A stretch of DNA of 23,513 nucleotides from CAZBDV01 sp964490765 (GTDB lineage: Bacteria > Cloacimonadota > Cloacimonadia > Cloacimonadales > JAJBBL01), in assembly GCA_964490765.1 (NCBI GenBank), contig CAZBDV010000037.1:1-23513 (forward strand), given 5' to 3'. The notes beneath the pieces are model-generated. The model saw only the letters and a program-made list of their open reading frames with translations. It was not told the origin of the DNA and did no database searches. Position 1 is the stretch's first letter; every line of letters begins with the position of its first letter. Positions 7,877 to 15,628 of this stretch are shown piece by piece. The translations under genes were made by a program, and so were the position numbers.

Positions 7877-9448
7877 TCATTCCGGGTTTACAAAGATATT
7901 CTCTATAATATCGGTCGGTGTTATTGCTGCTGTTTCTTTGAATAGTGAACAGGTTTCTGCAGTTTTCCCGAGCAGGTATGAGGCTGATATTGCCGCTTCT
8001 GCCGGTGAGAGTTTCTGGGCTAAAAAGGAGATGATTATTCCGGAAAGAACATCGCCACTACCCCCTGTTGCCAGTCCGTCATTACCCGAAATGTCAAATA
8101 TTGTCTGAGTTCGGTTGAAGAAGACCCGGGTAACCCCCTTAAGCAGAAGATTACAATCGTAATCGTTAAGGAATTCTTTTACTGCAGAGATTGTGTCCTT
8201 CATTACATCCTCGCTCGAGCTCTGTGAAAGACGGGCAAATTCCCCGATATGAGGCGTTAAAACGAATGGTCTGTTCTCCATTCGTTTCAACCATTGTGGA
8301 TAATGTGCCAGGATATTGAGTGCATCAGCATCAAATACTACGGGCTTGCTATACTCCCGGGTTATCATGTTGACGAGGGCGGTTGTTAATGGGGATACCC
8401 CCGAGCCCGGCCCGATAAGCAATACATCGTATGTATCAAGTGTCTTGAGAAACTCTCTGATCTCCGGCAGTTCTATCAGATTATCGGCAGAGCAATTCTC
8501 ACAGATCCTCTGATTCTCCCCTGAAAAGGGTAACGGTCTTGTCATAATTTCCAGCAGGTTAGACTCATAAATTGTCTCCATACCCTGGTTATGAAAGAGT
8601 GTAATCAAACCACTGCCGGAATGCAGTGCCGCCCTTGCTGCCATAATTGCAGCTCCGGAAAATCCAGGAGAACCTGCGATGATCGCTACACGACCGTAGT
8701 TACCTTTATGGTATGAACTGTTACGATAGGGATAGATTACATTACTATCGTCTATCAGATTGGCGAAAGGACCTTTATCATCCCATATTTCCCGGGGAAT
8801 ACCAATATCTATGGGTATCACTTCACCGCAGTAACTTCGCCCTTTTCCGAGATAATGACCATACTTGGGGGCTGCCATTGTGAAGGTATAATCAGCACAG
8901 AAAGCACATTCAGCCCAACCGGTATCAGCGTCGAGACCGCTGGGTATATCTATCGCGACTCTGAGAGAGTCAGCTTCATTAAGCCTGACTATGATATCTT
9001 CATAAAGCTCGGATAGTGAACCTTTGAAACCGATACCGAAGATGGCATCAATTATAGCCGCATAAGGACAGAACTGATCAGTAAAGTATTCTTCCGAAAG
9101 ATCTACCCATTCTTCAGCTGTGGATATATGATGTAGCGGGATATTCATCCTTTTGACCAGTTTATAATTCGTTGCTGTTTCGGGTGACATCCTGGCTGTG
9201 TCACCAATGAAAAATAGTGTCGGCCAGAAGCCCAGATTCTGTAAGCAGCGGGCAATAACAAAACCATCACCCCCGTTGTTCCCCTGTCCACAAAAGATCG
9301 CCACTTCATCACCCTCTGTCAGCAAGTCATATATGCAGAGAGCAGATCGGGCACCTGCATACTCCATCAGAATACTTCCTGCAAGCCCGAAATCGTTGAT
9401 CGTAGAACGATCTATCTCTTTCATTTCATCTCTTGATAATACATACAT
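7877..9448 (-). CDS. nnr: Bifunctional NAD(P)H-hydrate epimerase / ADP-dependent NAD(P)H-hydrate dehydratase
   Basis: The protein repairs damaged NAD(P)H. The N-terminal YjeF_N domain interconverts the R and S hydrates, and the C-terminal ribokinase-like domain dehydrates S-NAD(P)HX with ADP. The 523-residue length is that of the fused form. The epimerase half (about 1-220) has CGQGNNGGDGFVIARCL (53-69) and IIDAIFGIGFKG (132-143). The dehydratase half (about 235-520) has KGNYGRVAIIAGSPGFSGAA (248-267), LLIGPGSG (343-350), LTPHIGEF (397-404) and the catalytic glycine-rich GNDGLATGGSGDVLSG (455-470). The start ATG at 9448 is one base past the histidine kinase stop, so translation is probably coupled. 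No active-site loss is seen. Confidence 0.95.
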   Translation of the reverse strand: MYVLSRDEMKEIDRSTINDFGLAGSILMEYAGARSALCIYDLLTEGDEVAIFCGQGNNGGDGFVIARCLQNLGFWPTLFFIGDTARMSPETATNYKLVKRMNIPLHHISTAEEWVDLSEEYFTDQFCPYAAIIDAIFGIGFKGSLSELYEDIIVRLNEADSLRVAIDIPSGLDADTGWAECAFCADYTFTMAAPKYGHYLGKGRSYCGEVIPIDIGIPREIWDDKGPFANLIDDSNVIYPYRNSSYHKGNYGRVAIIAGSPGFSGAAIMAARAALHSGSGLITLFHNQGMETIYESNLLEIMTRPLPFSGENQRICENCSADNLIELPEIREFLKTLDTYDVLLIGPGSGVSPLTTALVNMITREYSKPVVFDADALNILAHYPQWLKRMENRPFVLTPHIGEFARLSQSSSEDVMKDTISAVKEFLNDYDCNLLLKGVTRVFFNRTQTIFDISGNDGLATGGSGDVLSGIIISFLAQKLSPAEAAISASYLLGKTAETCSLFKETAAITPTDIIENIFVNPE

Positions 9449-9449
9449 A

Positions 9450-10691
9450 TCACTTCTCCGGTATAGATATCTCTATTGTCGAACCTTCATCCACGACACT
9501 ATGAATGACATGGATCTTACCTTTATGAAAATCCTCTACTATTCTCTTGGCCAGACTGAGTCCCAATCCCCATCCCCGGGATTTAGTAGAGACTCCTGGC
9601 TCGAATATCTTGCCCTGCATTGATTTAGCTATCCCCTTACCCTCGTCCTGAACTATGATATGAGTTCTATTCTTATCCTGAAAAGCTATGAGTATTATAC
9701 TGCCACCCTTCTTCTGCATTGCATCGATCGCATTCTTGATCAAATTCTCTATTGCCCATTTTATCAGGTCAGGATCAACATTGACTTTGATATTCTGGAT
9801 TTTACTTATGAAGACAATATCGATCTTGTGCGTCAGATGGGGTAATCGCTCCTTGTAGTAATCTACCGATTCCTGAATAAGATCGTGCAATATGACAGGT
9901 TTCAACTCGATTTCCGAACCGATCTTCCCGAATCTGTTTCCTACCTTCCTCAACTGTTCCACATCGTTTTCCATAAACTGGACGAGTTTTTTCAGATCAG
10001 GATCAGTGGAGGAACTCTCGACACGGTTAGAGAGAACATCTATCCAGCCCAGAAGCGAAGATATGGGCGTTCCGAGTTGATGTGCCATCTCTTTTGCCAT
10101 ACCGACCCAGAGGATATCTTTTTCATTTCTTTTAAAGAAGAGAATGGCATAGACCCCGAAAAGGACAAAGAGTAGTACAAATGCCACTTCAACGAAAGGC
10201 ATAAGCCGCAGCTGTTTCATAGCTCTTGACTCGCTGTAATAGGCAAAATTGATAATACTATCGTTTTCTGTCGTATAATAGAGAGGTATGACATTACGGT
10301 CACTCTCCATCTTCGAAAGGCTGTTGATAAGAGAATATTGCTCTTCCTGCCCAAGGGCATGGAAAGGCTTGCTTTCATCTATTCCGACGTTCTTCCAGTA
10401 GAGTGGTGTTCTGTTATGATCAGTCAGGATAATAGGATATTCAATATTAGCAATGATCTCTTCAAATATGTACTGACTGAGAAGGCTTTCCCAATCATCT
10501 TCTGCTGAATAACTGAAAAATCTGGCAAAGAGGTTGGGAACTACCTGAGCTTCATAGCGGAAATTACTCAGCAGGGTGTTTGTATAGATAATAAAGAAAA
10601 CAAATAGAAGTACCGACCCGACAGCGAAGTAAAGCTTGATAAGGAGGTTCGGATACTTATATATCTTTTTTTGTTGTCTCCCAAAGATCAT
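9450..10691 (-). CDS. Membrane sensor histidine kinase
   Basis: A transmembrane two-component sensor kinase of 413 residues. Membrane segments are at about 17-40 and 165-187. The region between them (45-163), outside the membrane, contains PIILTDHNRTPLYWKNVGI, which looks PAS/Cache-like. The cytoplasmic side has no clear HAMP domain. The dimerisation helix carries MAHQLGTPISSL with His204 as the likely phosphorylated residue. The ATPase domain has an N-box ENLIKNAIDAM (315-325), G1 DEGKGI (349-354) and G2 GWGLGL (373-378). The start at 10691 lies inside mazG (35-nt overlap) with GGAG seven bases upstream. No response regulator is adjacent; a single-domain receiver gene sits about 1.8 kb upstream in the same run and is a candidate partner. 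The signal sensed is unknown. Confidence 0.93.
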   Translation of the reverse strand: MIFGRQQKKIYKYPNLLIKLYFAVGSVLLFVFFIIYTNTLLSNFRYEAQVVPNLFARFFSYSAEDDWESLLSQYIFEEIIANIEYPIILTDHNRTPLYWKNVGIDESKPFHALGQEEQYSLINSLSKMESDRNVIPLYYTTENDSIINFAYYSESRAMKQLRLMPFVEVAFVLLFVLFGVYAILFFKRNEKDILWVGMAKEMAHQLGTPISSLLGWIDVLSNRVESSSTDPDLKKLVQFMENDVEQLRKVGNRFGKIGSEIELKPVILHDLIQESVDYYKERLPHLTHKIDIVFISKIQNIKVNVDPDLIKWAIENLIKNAIDAMQKKGGSIILIAFQDKNRTHIIVQDEGKGIAKSMQGKIFEPGVSTKSRGWGLGLSLAKRIVEDFHKGKIHVIHSVVDEGSTIEISIPEK

Positions 10692-11445
10692 CTAATTTCT
10701 CCATTGAACTGTCGTAGATATTCTCATCATTCTTTTTATGATGTTCTTCAATAGCCTGAAAGCGCTGGCGGAATTTTTCTGCAGCTCTCTTGAGTGCTGC
10801 TTCAGAATCTATTCCCCGTTTTCTGGCATAGTTAACGACCGTAAAGAGAAGGTCGCCGAGTTCTTCAGTTATCTGCATCTGAACATCGTTTCTATCAGAT
10901 TCCTCTAATTCTTGAAATTCTTCTTCTATCTTACTCAGGACATCGGAGGCATTCTTCCAGTCAAAACCTATAGAAGCTGCCTTCTCCTGCATTCTCTGAG
11001 CATAGATCAGGGCTGGCATGCTCTTCGGAATACCTTCCAGGATAGATTTTCTCGTCTTCCGCTTTTCATGATGTTTCAGTCTTTCCCAGTTTGTCTTGAC
11101 CTCGGCAGCTTCCATCCTGTCCTGCTTCTGTTGCTTGTCTCTGGCAAATACGTGAGGATGACGGCTGACCAGTTTTTGTGATATAGTAGTCAGAACATCG
11201 GCCAGGGTAAAATACCCCGCTTCTTTGGCGATCCTTATCTGCATCAGTATATGTAGAAGCAGGTCTCCCAGTTCTTCCTGCAGATGCTCAGGATCGTTAT
11301 TCTCTATTGCTTCAATAGTTTCATAAAGCTCTTCTATAAAATTAGGGATCAGGGAGTGAGGTGTCTGTTTAATATCCCAGGGGCAACCCTCATCAGGGTC
11401 GCGTAACTTTTCCACAATATCCCACAAATCTGTAAATTCTTTCAT
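10657..11445 (-). CDS. mazG: MazG nucleoside triphosphate pyrophosphohydrolase
   Basis: MazG hydrolyses (d)NTPs to monophosphates and pyrophosphate and serves as a house-cleaning enzyme; in E. coli it also tunes the stringent response. The 262-residue protein has the two tandem MazG domains of the full-length type. The first, about residues 17-95, contains GCPWDIKQTPHSL, EELYE and EELGDLL. The second, about 150-235, contains GFDWKNASDVLSKIEEEFQE and EELGDLLF. The metal-binding ExxE and ExxD pairs are present in both domains. The start ATG at 11445 follows GAGG. Its 3' end overlaps the histidine kinase by 35 nt, a strong sign of co-translation. No mazEF toxin-antitoxin genes are next to it. 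Confidence 0.95.
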   Translation of the reverse strand: MKEFTDLWDIVEKLRDPDEGCPWDIKQTPHSLIPNFIEELYETIEAIENNDPEHLQEELGDLLLHILMQIRIAKEAGYFTLADVLTTISQKLVSRHPHVFARDKQQKQDRMEAAEVKTNWERLKHHEKRKTRKSILEGIPKSMPALIYAQRMQEKAASIGFDWKNASDVLSKIEEEFQELEESDRNDVQMQITEELGDLLFTVVNYARKRGIDSEAALKRAAEKFRQRFQAIEEHHKKNDENIYDSSMEKLDDLWETTKKDI

Positions 11446-11485
11446 CTCAGTCCTCTATAGACAACATTTAATTTATTTTTATCAG

Positions 11486-11507
11486 AGTACTTCTCTTGTA
11501 AAGTACT
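11486..11507. repeat. Inverted repeat in the mazG upstream region
   Basis: AGTACTT (11486-11492) and AAGTACT (11501-11507) form a perfect seven-base inverted repeat with an eight-base loop. On the minus strand it overlaps a possible mazG promoter, TTTACA followed after 15 nt by TAAAAA. A short T-run follows it on the plus strand only, which is the wrong direction for the neighbouring genes, so an operator is more likely than a terminator. Confidence 0.3.
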
Positions 11508-11553
11508 TTTTAATCGGATTGAAGGGGCAGATCAGGAAGGATAGCTGTCGTGG

Positions 11554-12477
11554 TCAGTTCTTAGCTTCTTTATCTTCCTGGGGGAGTTCCCATTTTTTCT
11601 TTATCCTGTTATTGACCCATCGCTTACGTAGCCAGGCGAGCAGCAGAATAAAGGGTAGAACACCCCATATAATACCTGTGAAGGCGAGCAGGATTTCGAT
11701 GCGGAATCTTTTTTTGAGATAGTCTTCCAGTAAAGGAGAGAACTGCCCTGGTGTGAGTTTAAAAGCCCGGAAGAAGGCGAGGGAGAAATCGATGGGGATA
11801 TCATTATAATTCCAGAGGTTATAGAATTCATCCAGATGGTTACTATAGAGATATTTGACAGCGAGGGCAGATTTGGCGTAGAAAGACTCCCATCGAATCT
11901 GGCCATCGGGGTATCTTCCAGCCATCTCATTGATAGTCAGGCTGTTGCCGAGCAGAAAATCTCTGGCGTAGAGAAGCTCTCTTTCGAAATTGAGGTCACC
12001 GGAAAAGAAGACTGCCATACCTTCGTGAAACCAGAGGGGTATGTTATCGAATTGCGAATCGAGAAAGAGGTGGATATATTCGTGCAGAATGATACGACGG
12101 AGACGGGAGAAACTTCTCAGATCACGGGGGTTTCTGATGTAGATTCTTTTTTCTGAGGGTGAGTATAGAGCTTCGCTGAATTCAATGATCCCTTTATGCC
12201 CGGCAATGATATTTTGATAGAATTCTCTGTCAGGGGCAATGATAATCTCCCCCGTGATTTCGGGATAGAATCCGATAGCTCGCTGGAATTCTTCGATATC
12301 GTGGATTATGAGCGGATGGAGTTGCTCTATGAGTTGCTGATCTCGCTGATGGTGTCTGAAGGTCAGGCCATCTTCCTCTCTAAAGAGCAGTTCCGGGTAT
12401 TCGATACTTAAAAGAGGGGACAGGATTGAGAGAATGAGCAGTAACGAGAGGTTAAAGCAGTTTAATCGAGCAGTCAT
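11554..12477 (-). CDS. Secreted, membrane-anchored zinc peptidase-like protein (peptidase MA-like)
   Basis: A putative gluzincin-type metalloprotease. A signal peptide covers about residues 1-24 (LSLLLILSILSPLLS). The zinc motif HEYIH lies at 132-136, and a downstream HEG at 151-153 supplies Glu152 as the likely third ligand, as in peptidase_MA_2 proteins. A C-terminal hydrophobic helix (about 262-283) followed by a lysine/arginine-rich tail suggests anchoring in the inner membrane with the catalytic domain outside. The 307-residue length is modest. The substrate is unknown. It lies 40 bp downstream of the response regulator gene and about 110 bp upstream of mazG. There is no ribosome site before the ATG. 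Instead, the C-rich stretch before the start can pair with the end of the regulator gene, suggesting coupled translation. Confidence 0.82.
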   Translation of the reverse strand: MTARLNCFNLSLLLILSILSPLLSIEYPELLFREEDGLTFRHHQRDQQLIEQLHPLIIHDIEEFQRAIGFYPEITGEIIIAPDREFYQNIIAGHKGIIEFSEALYSPSEKRIYIRNPRDLRSFSRLRRIILHEYIHLFLDSQFDNIPLWFHEGMAVFFSGDLNFERELLYARDFLLGNSLTINEMAGRYPDGQIRWESFYAKSALAVKYLYSNHLDEFYNLWNYNDIPIDFSLAFFRAFKLTPGQFSPLLEDYLKKRFRIEILLAFTGIIWGVLPFILLLAWLRKRWVNNRIKKKWELPQEDKEAKN

Positions 12478-12517
12478 GAGGGATGGGGCATTTTTTCGTT
12501 TTCTGGGTTTGGAGAGC

Positions 12518-12901
12518 TTATTCCATCCCCAGCCGCTCCCTTATCAACTTAACCATATAGTTAACATCAAACGGTTTAAATAGAATATCTTCAGCACCCA
12601 ATCCGGAGTTTCTCGCATTAACAACTGTATGGTTCGGGTCGTATCCGAAACCGGTCATCATTATTACCGGCATATCCTCGTTCTGCTCTCTGGCCCGGAG
12701 AAACAGTTCATAACCATCCATATCGGGCATAGCAATATCGGTTATCAAAAGGTCTATACTGCCCGACATAATATTTTTCAGGGCATCATAACCACTCTCG
12801 GTGGTCAAGACGGTTATATCATCGAGTTTTTCTGTCAGTTCCTTTTTGAGGAATTCTATGATCTCTTTATCATCATCGACTACTAATATTCTCTTTACCA
12901 T
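12518..12901 (-). CDS. Single-domain response regulator (receiver only)
   Basis: A 127-residue CheY-like receiver domain with no output domain. The acidic pocket DDD is at residues 9-11, the phospho-acceptor is Asp55 in LLITDIAMPDMDG, the switch threonine is Thr83, and the conserved lysine is Lys109 in FKPFD. It must act through protein contacts or as a phosphorelay intermediate rather than by binding DNA. Its start overlaps the end of purC in the sequence ATGGTAA (7 nt), so it is translated with purC, an unusual partner. The nearest kinase is the sensor histidine kinase about 1.8 kb downstream in the same gene run. An extended loop between Thr83 and Lys109 (GYDPNHTVVNARNSGLGAED) is slightly longer than in CheY. 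Confidence 0.93.
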   Translation of the reverse strand: MVKRILVVDDDKEIIEFLKKELTEKLDDITVLTTESGYDALKNIMSGSIDLLITDIAMPDMDGYELFLRAREQNEDMPVIMMTGFGYDPNHTVVNARNSGLGAEDILFKPFDVNYMVKLIRERLGME

Positions 12902-13785
12902 ACCTTTGCTTCACTGCCAATGATAGTCTTATAGGCCTGATAATATTTCTCGTAGGTCTTCTCAATCACTTCTGCCGGCAATTCCGGTGCCGGAGGTTTC
13001 TTATCCCACCCTGCTTTTGTGAAATAATCTCTTATATACTGTTTATCATAGCTTTTAGGAGATTGGCCGACGGAATAATCGTTCTTATCCCAGAATCTGG
13101 AAGAATCGGGCGTAAGGAGTTCATCGATCAGTATGATCTCCCCTTTACTGGTTCCGAACTCGAACTTCGTGTCGGCAAGGATAATATCCCGCTCGAAGAG
13201 GTAGTCATGTCCGAACTGGTAAAGTTCCATGCTCTTGTTTTTGAGGAATTCAGCTATCTTTCTGTCGGTTCTCTGAAGCAGCTCCTGATAGGAGATATTG
13301 ACATCATTGCCCTCTTCGGCTTTAGTAGATGGGGTAAAGAGCGGCTTCTCAAACTTCTGGCTCTCTTTTATACCGGGTGGCTGAATCATACCACCGACAG
13401 TGCTCTGCTTTTTATATTCAGACCAGGCAGAACCGCTGATGTATCCCCTGACGATGCATTCGAAGGGGATGACTCTGGTTTTTTTTACCAGCATACTCCG
13501 ATCCTCTAACTCCTCCCGGAAGGGGTGCAGTGCTTCGGGATATTCATCAACTCTGTCAGTTATCAGATGGTTCTTGATAATATGTTCAGTCTTGCGGAAA
13601 AAAAAGAGTGATATCTGATTGAGTATCTTGCCCTTATTCGGAATAATCGTGGGAAAGATAACATCAAAGGCAGAAACCCGGTCGGAAGTAACGATTAGAA
13701 GTTCTTCACCCAGATCGTATATGTCTCTGACTTTACCCTGATGATGTCTTTTGATTATCGGTAGTTCTCTAATATTATCAGCCAT
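12895..13785 (-). CDS. purC: Phosphoribosylaminoimidazole-succinocarboxamide (SAICAR) synthase
   Basis: PurC joins CAIR and aspartate with ATP to make SAICAR in de novo purine synthesis. The 296-residue length matches the longer bacterial/yeast-like class. Visible signatures are HHQGKVRDIYDLGEELLIV (14-32), TSDRVSAFDVIFP, the motif ECIVRGYISGSAWSEY near 108-123, FTPSTKAEEGNDVNIS near 150, and the C-terminal IILADTKFEFG and LIDELLTPDSSRFW, which contain substrate and metal contacts. The start ATG at 13785 follows GGAGG. No other pur gene is adjacent. The next gene upstream is the UvrC-like protein and the downstream one is a receiver domain overlapping by 7 nt. Confidence 0.96.
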   Translation of the reverse strand: MADNIRELPIIKRHHQGKVRDIYDLGEELLIVTSDRVSAFDVIFPTIIPNKGKILNQISLFFFRKTEHIIKNHLITDRVDEYPEALHPFREELEDRSMLVKKTRVIPFECIVRGYISGSAWSEYKKQSTVGGMIQPPGIKESQKFEKPLFTPSTKAEEGNDVNISYQELLQRTDRKIAEFLKNKSMELYQFGHDYLFERDIILADTKFEFGTSKGEIILIDELLTPDSSRFWDKNDYSVGQSPKSYDKQYIRDYFTKAGWDKKPPAPELPAEVIEKTYEKYYQAYKTIIGSEAKVW

Positions 13786-13811
13786 TTATCCTCCAAAGTA
13801 ATTTATTCGGA

Positions 13812-13850
13812 AAGGATTTCTCTGAAAAACCATCTCAGAGCCAGATCCTT
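13812..13850. repeat. Imperfect hairpin in the purC leader
   Basis: AAGGAT and CTCTGA (13812-13817, 13820-13825) pair with TCAGAG and ATCCTT (13835-13840, 13845-13850), giving two six-base stems around a small internal loop and a nine-base apex. It sits between the UvrC-like gene stop and the purC ribosome site. There is no T-run on the minus strand, so it may be a processing or leader structure rather than a terminator. Confidence 0.35.
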
Positions 13851-13859
13851 CTTATTGTC

Positions 13860-14885
13860 CTATAATTCGCTAACTATCTTTTTGATGCTCAATAATGATT
13901 TTCTATATATTTCGTCAATCTTTTCAGGGTGGTGAGAAGAGAAATTTTTGTAGATAGTCCACATTTCCCGGAAGTTTTCCTGAGGAACAGCGAGCAATTC
14001 TTTCTTCTCATAATCTGTGAAATAATTGTTTATAGCGGTAAAGATCTCGGTCTGTTTATCGATGGTAGCACTCTCGAGCAGTCCGTTTTTGACGGTGAAC
14101 AGAGCGTCATCAAACTGCAAAGAGCCTGTCAGCTCCTTTATTGTCAGAAAGAAGGGGAGATACTGGTAATATCTTTCCAGAAGTTCGATATCCCTCTCTA
14201 TCACATTTCCCTCAGCAAATTTTAGATTGTCCTGCAGTACGATGGATTTCTCACGGAGAGAAGCGAGCAGCTCTGCGTTTATCTGCAGGAAATAATCCAG
14301 CATGAAATCTTTTAGTTCGTTTTCATATCTTGCGGCATCCAGGCAGTAGCCGGGGCATCTCTTCTCTTGCAGCAGTATACAGGGAAAGGTATTTCCACTA
14401 CAGGCAGGAGATCCGATGATTCTGTTGAAGGTTTCGATCGTTCCGAGCAGAAGGAATCTGTCTGGGAGGGGGCCGAGATATAAGAATTCCTCTGTTGTAT
14501 CCTCCTTCACCGAGATGAAGGGTGGTTCTTTAAAACTAACAGCGAGGTAGGGGTATTGATCGTATAACCGGATCTGTTTCTGATATTTCGGCAAGCTTCT
14601 GCTAAGGAGCTGCTTTTTGATCAGGAGGGCTGTCAGATCATTTTGAGCAGGGTAGGACTGAATACTATCGTACTCTTCCAGAATAGGAGCGAGTTTTTTT
14701 ACCTGCGGATTATCCGATGGTTCATCTTCGGTTAGCTCGGAATAGAGGCGTTGCAGACTGTTGGTCCGGATGTAGTATAGTGGTTGCTGATTCTTGAGAA
14801 ACACCATAACACCATCTCTATCCGGTAACCGGATCATTTGCTCATCTTCGGCTTCAGATCTTGTAATTTCTATTATCTCTTGCAT
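13860..14885 (-). CDS. UvrC N-terminal-like protein with degenerate GIY-YIG domain and four-cysteine motif
   Basis: I align residues 20-181 of this 341-residue protein with the N-terminal part of UvrC. LPDRDGVMVFLKNQQPLYYI stands for LPxxPGVYxFxdxxGxxLYIG. The segment ending LPKYQKQI stands for RPKYNxxL, YPYLAVSF for YPYIRIS, YLGPLPD for YFGPYxS, and PCILLQEKRCPGYC for PCLxYQxxRCxxPC. Nuclease residues appear lost: GVY reads GVM (Met27), YIGK reads YIRT (38-41), and the metal-binding Glu aligns with Lys90. All four cysteines of the UvrC [4Fe-4S] motif are kept, at 162, 169, 177 and 181. The rest (about 190-341) is helical with no RNase H or HhH domain recognised. A dedicated nuclease seems unlikely; a DNA-binding or regulatory role is inference. 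It lies 23 bp after the DUF3883-like gene. Confidence 0.72.
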   Translation of the reverse strand: MQEIIEITRSEAEDEQMIRLPDRDGVMVFLKNQQPLYYIRTNSLQRLYSELTEDEPSDNPQVKKLAPILEEYDSIQSYPAQNDLTALLIKKQLLSRSLPKYQKQIRLYDQYPYLAVSFKEPPFISVKEDTTEEFLYLGPLPDRFLLLGTIETFNRIIGSPACSGNTFPCILLQEKRCPGYCLDAARYENELKDFMLDYFLQINAELLASLREKSIVLQDNLKFAEGNVIERDIELLERYYQYLPFFLTIKELTGSLQFDDALFTVKNGLLESATIDKQTEIFTAINNYFTDYEKKELLAVPQENFREMWTIYKNFSSHHPEKIDEIYRKSLLSIKKIVSEL

Positions 14886-14908
14886 AGCTCCCTTTAAAAT
14901 ATATGTGA

Positions 14909-15628
14909 TCAGAAGAATTCTTTCGAAACAGCCCTGATATCATCGCAATCTATACCGAACTGATTTATGGTTCTATCGTGACTCCATTTGAGCCTGTCAA
15001 CCGGATTTTTAACGATGTGGATCTCTTCTACCCATGGATCTACCCCTCCAAACAGGGAAAAGAGATAATAACTGTTACCATATTCTTTCGCTTTTTCATA
15101 TTCGTTCTCCGTAAGGTAGATAATTCCATCCGCCTCGATCTTGATCTTGACCAGTATATAATGGACAAGATCCTGTTTACTAATCCGCAGGGTATAACCA
15201 ATCTTCTTATCGGAAAAATCTTCAACAGCAAAACCCGACTTAAAGGCAAATCTTGCAGCGATCTTGACTGCCTTGTGTTCATGGCTGACATTCTCACCCG
15301 GCTCATCTTCCGCTTCTTGCTCTATAAACGTTTTAACAGGTCTTTCAGTTTCTACTGAATTATAACTCTCATCAGTAGCTTGCTTCTCTTTCTCACGAGC
15401 AGCCCGGCCTATGATCAGTAACATTGTTGCCCGTCCTGCATTGATTACCCCGATCATCAGAAGGAGTTCCCGTGTATATGTGATCGTCCCTATGGCCCAT
15501 AAGAGCATAAAGGTTCCGTTTAACAGGAACCAGAACAGAGTCTCACCACATCCGGCTCGCCAGGATGCCGTAACAATGGCGATATATAGGAAAGATACCA
15601 TATAGAAGAAGATCATCAATTCATACAT
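14909..15628 (-). CDS. Membrane protein with degenerate DUF3883-like (PD-(D/E)XK-fold) domain
   Basis: A 239-residue protein from the ATG at 15628, which has GAGG five bases upstream. A longer reading from GTG at 15685 lacks a ribosome site. Three hydrophobic segments (about 5-20, 29-47, 53-73) are followed by a charged linker and a soluble domain, about 117-212. That domain resembles DUF3883: GFAVEDFSDKKIGYTLRI, HYILVKIK, IYLTENEYEKAKEYGNSYYL and EIHIVKNPVDRL follow the family order. In nuclease-like members GYD and IEVK carry the metal-binding acids. Here they read GYT (Thr146) and ILVK (Leu159), with only Lys161 kept, so catalysis is unlikely. DUF3883 domains are often found in defence and restriction proteins. 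The gene heads the run leading to the UvrC-like gene and purC. Confidence 0.68.
   Translation of the reverse strand: MYELMIFFYMVSFLYIAIVTASWRAGCGETLFWFLLNGTFMLLWAIGTITYTRELLLMIGVINAGRATMLLIIGRAAREKEKQATDESYNSVETERPVKTFIEQEAEDEPGENVSHEHKAVKIAARFAFKSGFAVEDFSDKKIGYTLRISKQDLVHYILVKIKIEADGIIYLTENEYEKAKEYGNSYYLFSLFGGVDPWVEEIHIVKNPVDRLKWSHDRTINQFGIDCDDIRAVSKEFF

Noticed and set aside
10657..11445. A MazG-linked defence or toxin-antitoxin locus.
   Set aside because: The protein is the ordinary two-domain house-keeping MazG and no toxin, antitoxin or CRISPR gene lies nearby.
11486..11511. A rho-independent terminator on the plus strand (inverted repeat followed by T-run).
   Set aside because: No plus-strand gene precedes it, the stem is AT-rich, and on the minus strand no T-run follows.
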